Positions 19,056 through 20,000 of a stretch of DNA of 20,000 bases are shown piece after piece. Source of the DNA: Stramonita haemastoma (Eukaryota > Mollusca > Gastropoda > Neogastropoda > Muricidae); contig CM060317.1 of the NCBI GenBank assembly GCA_030674155.1, positions 48,002,135 through 48,022,134 of the forward strand, in the 5' to 3' direction. The translations under genes and the position numbers were made by a program. The notes under the pieces are model-generated. The model had not been told where the DNA came from. It did no database searches and saw only the letters and a program-made list of their open reading frames with translations. Each line of letters begins with the position of its first letter. Positions within the stretch are counted from its first letter, which is position 1.

Positions 19056-19373
19056 TGTGTTACCCTCCGAGTGTTGAGCTGGGGGGGAACGCTCAACAAC
19101 AGCAACAACATTTCTAGCTTGTAAAAAAAAATAATCAACAAAATAAGTCTTGTATTGGTAAACAAGTTCAAAGTTTAAGTTAAGTATGATTGTTCAAGAT
19201 GCTGTTGTGACTCGAAACTAAAAAAAACAACAACAAAAAAAACATTCAGCATGCTCTCAAGGTGTTGTTCAGTACACAGGGTGATTATGCCACTAAGTAC
19301 ATGCTGAACACATTTTGTGGCAGATGTGGAGTAGGTATAGAGAACACTGTGCTTTTTGTGGCAGACATGGATT

Positions 19374-19415
<42 letters not shown>

Positions 19416-19589
19416 ACACTACCAATGTGTTTTGCTTTTTTTTTTTTTTTCAATTTCAAGCCACAACAGCATCTTGAACAACTACACTTAATCTTTGTAC
19501 TTGTTCATGGAAAACAAAAGACTTATTTTGCTGACTATTTCTATTACATGCTGGAAATGTTGCTTTGTTGTACAGACATGGAGTAACAC

Positions 19590-19590
<1 letters not shown>
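19056..19590. repeat. Long imperfect inverted repeat (foldback structure)
   Basis: The left arm 19056-19222 and right arm 19444-19590 align as reverse complements over about 150 bp with small indels. Matching blocks include CAACATTTC, AAAATAAGTCTT, GTTCAAGATGCTGTTGTG and the outer TGTGTTAC/GTAACACA. The loop of about 220 bp holds a (CA)n tract (19376-19413) and repeats of TTGTGGCAGAYRTGGA. It may be a foldback or MITE-type DNA element; no target duplication was verified. Confidence 0.6.
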
Positions 19591-19668
<78 letters not shown>

Positions 19669-19675
19669 CACACAC
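19590..19675 (+). repeat. (CA)n microsatellite
   Basis: About 40 CA units directly at the outer edge of the right inverted arm. Confidence 0.95.
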
Positions 19676-20000
19676 TGGCTACATGTAGCAAAGAAAGAAA
19701 AAGAGAGAACTCAGAACAGTTTCACTGTAAAAGGCCACGACACCCATTACAATTTCACACACTTCCTCTCAACCTGGTTCTCAATCCTTCTCAAGAATGC
19801 ACCTGAAAAACACTTAAAGCTCAGGGGTTATATGATTCACTCATGGTATTAACACACATCTGCTTGAATTGTTTTAATCTGTTTGCAACATTTCAGGCTA
19901 AAAATAAATTAAATAAATGAATGAATGAATAAATAAAACTTATTAGAAATGACACTCAGTATATAAATTGTATTTAGCATAGCATGAGGCACTGAAACAA

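Overview
This is eukaryotic genomic DNA, most likely from a mollusc and probably a gastropod. It has short exons with GT-AG introns, dense microsatellites, and tRNA-derived SINEs whose bodies resemble families I remember from gastropods and other marine invertebrates. The species assignment is inference. I see no bacterial genes, viral genes, CRISPR array or free-standing tRNA or rRNA gene.

The only protein-coding gene I can support is the 3' part of a RIG-I-like receptor (an MDA5/LGP2/RIG-I-type cytosolic double-stranded-RNA-sensing helicase) on the + strand. Five exons join in perfect phase: 1693-1938, 3793-3960, 6138-6295, 7431-7757 and 13214-13420. They encode about 368 residues, covering the end of the helicase insertion, helicase motifs IV to VI, the pincer/bridge and the zinc-binding C-terminal RNA-binding domain, followed by a stop. 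A further upstream exon at 535-662 fits the family and has a phase-compatible donor, but its reading frame is broken. CARDs (if present), Hel1 and the promoter would lie upstream of the window. A 3' UTR of up to about 4.3 kb may end near an AATAAA at 17761.

Layout: 1-352, 43-bp minisatellite; 535-662, problematic exon; 1693-7757, four good exons separated by introns holding a nested SINE plus 640-bp retroelement (about 2480-3460), microsatellites, and a tRNA-derived SINE with target-site duplications (6865-7156); 7758-13213, a 5.5-kb last intron filled by a roughly 46-bp minisatellite, a second copy of the 640-bp element and exactly thirty tandem copies of an 88/89-bp unit; 13214-13420, last coding exon; 13421-17790, putative 3' UTR with a 43-bp minisatellite; 17790-20000, apparently intergenic, with microsatellites and a long inverted repeat.

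The most striking observation is that the 88-bp array runs exactly into the last coding exon. The true 3' splice site and the first seven exon bases belong to the terminal repeat unit, so 29 upstream units each carry the same branch-point-like CTGAC and CACCAG|GCAGAGT acceptor. Use of any of them would replace the last 68 residues of the RNA-binding domain with nine and a stop. Each unit also carries a perfect inverted repeat just 5' of the acceptor, and this is weakened in the terminal, functional unit.
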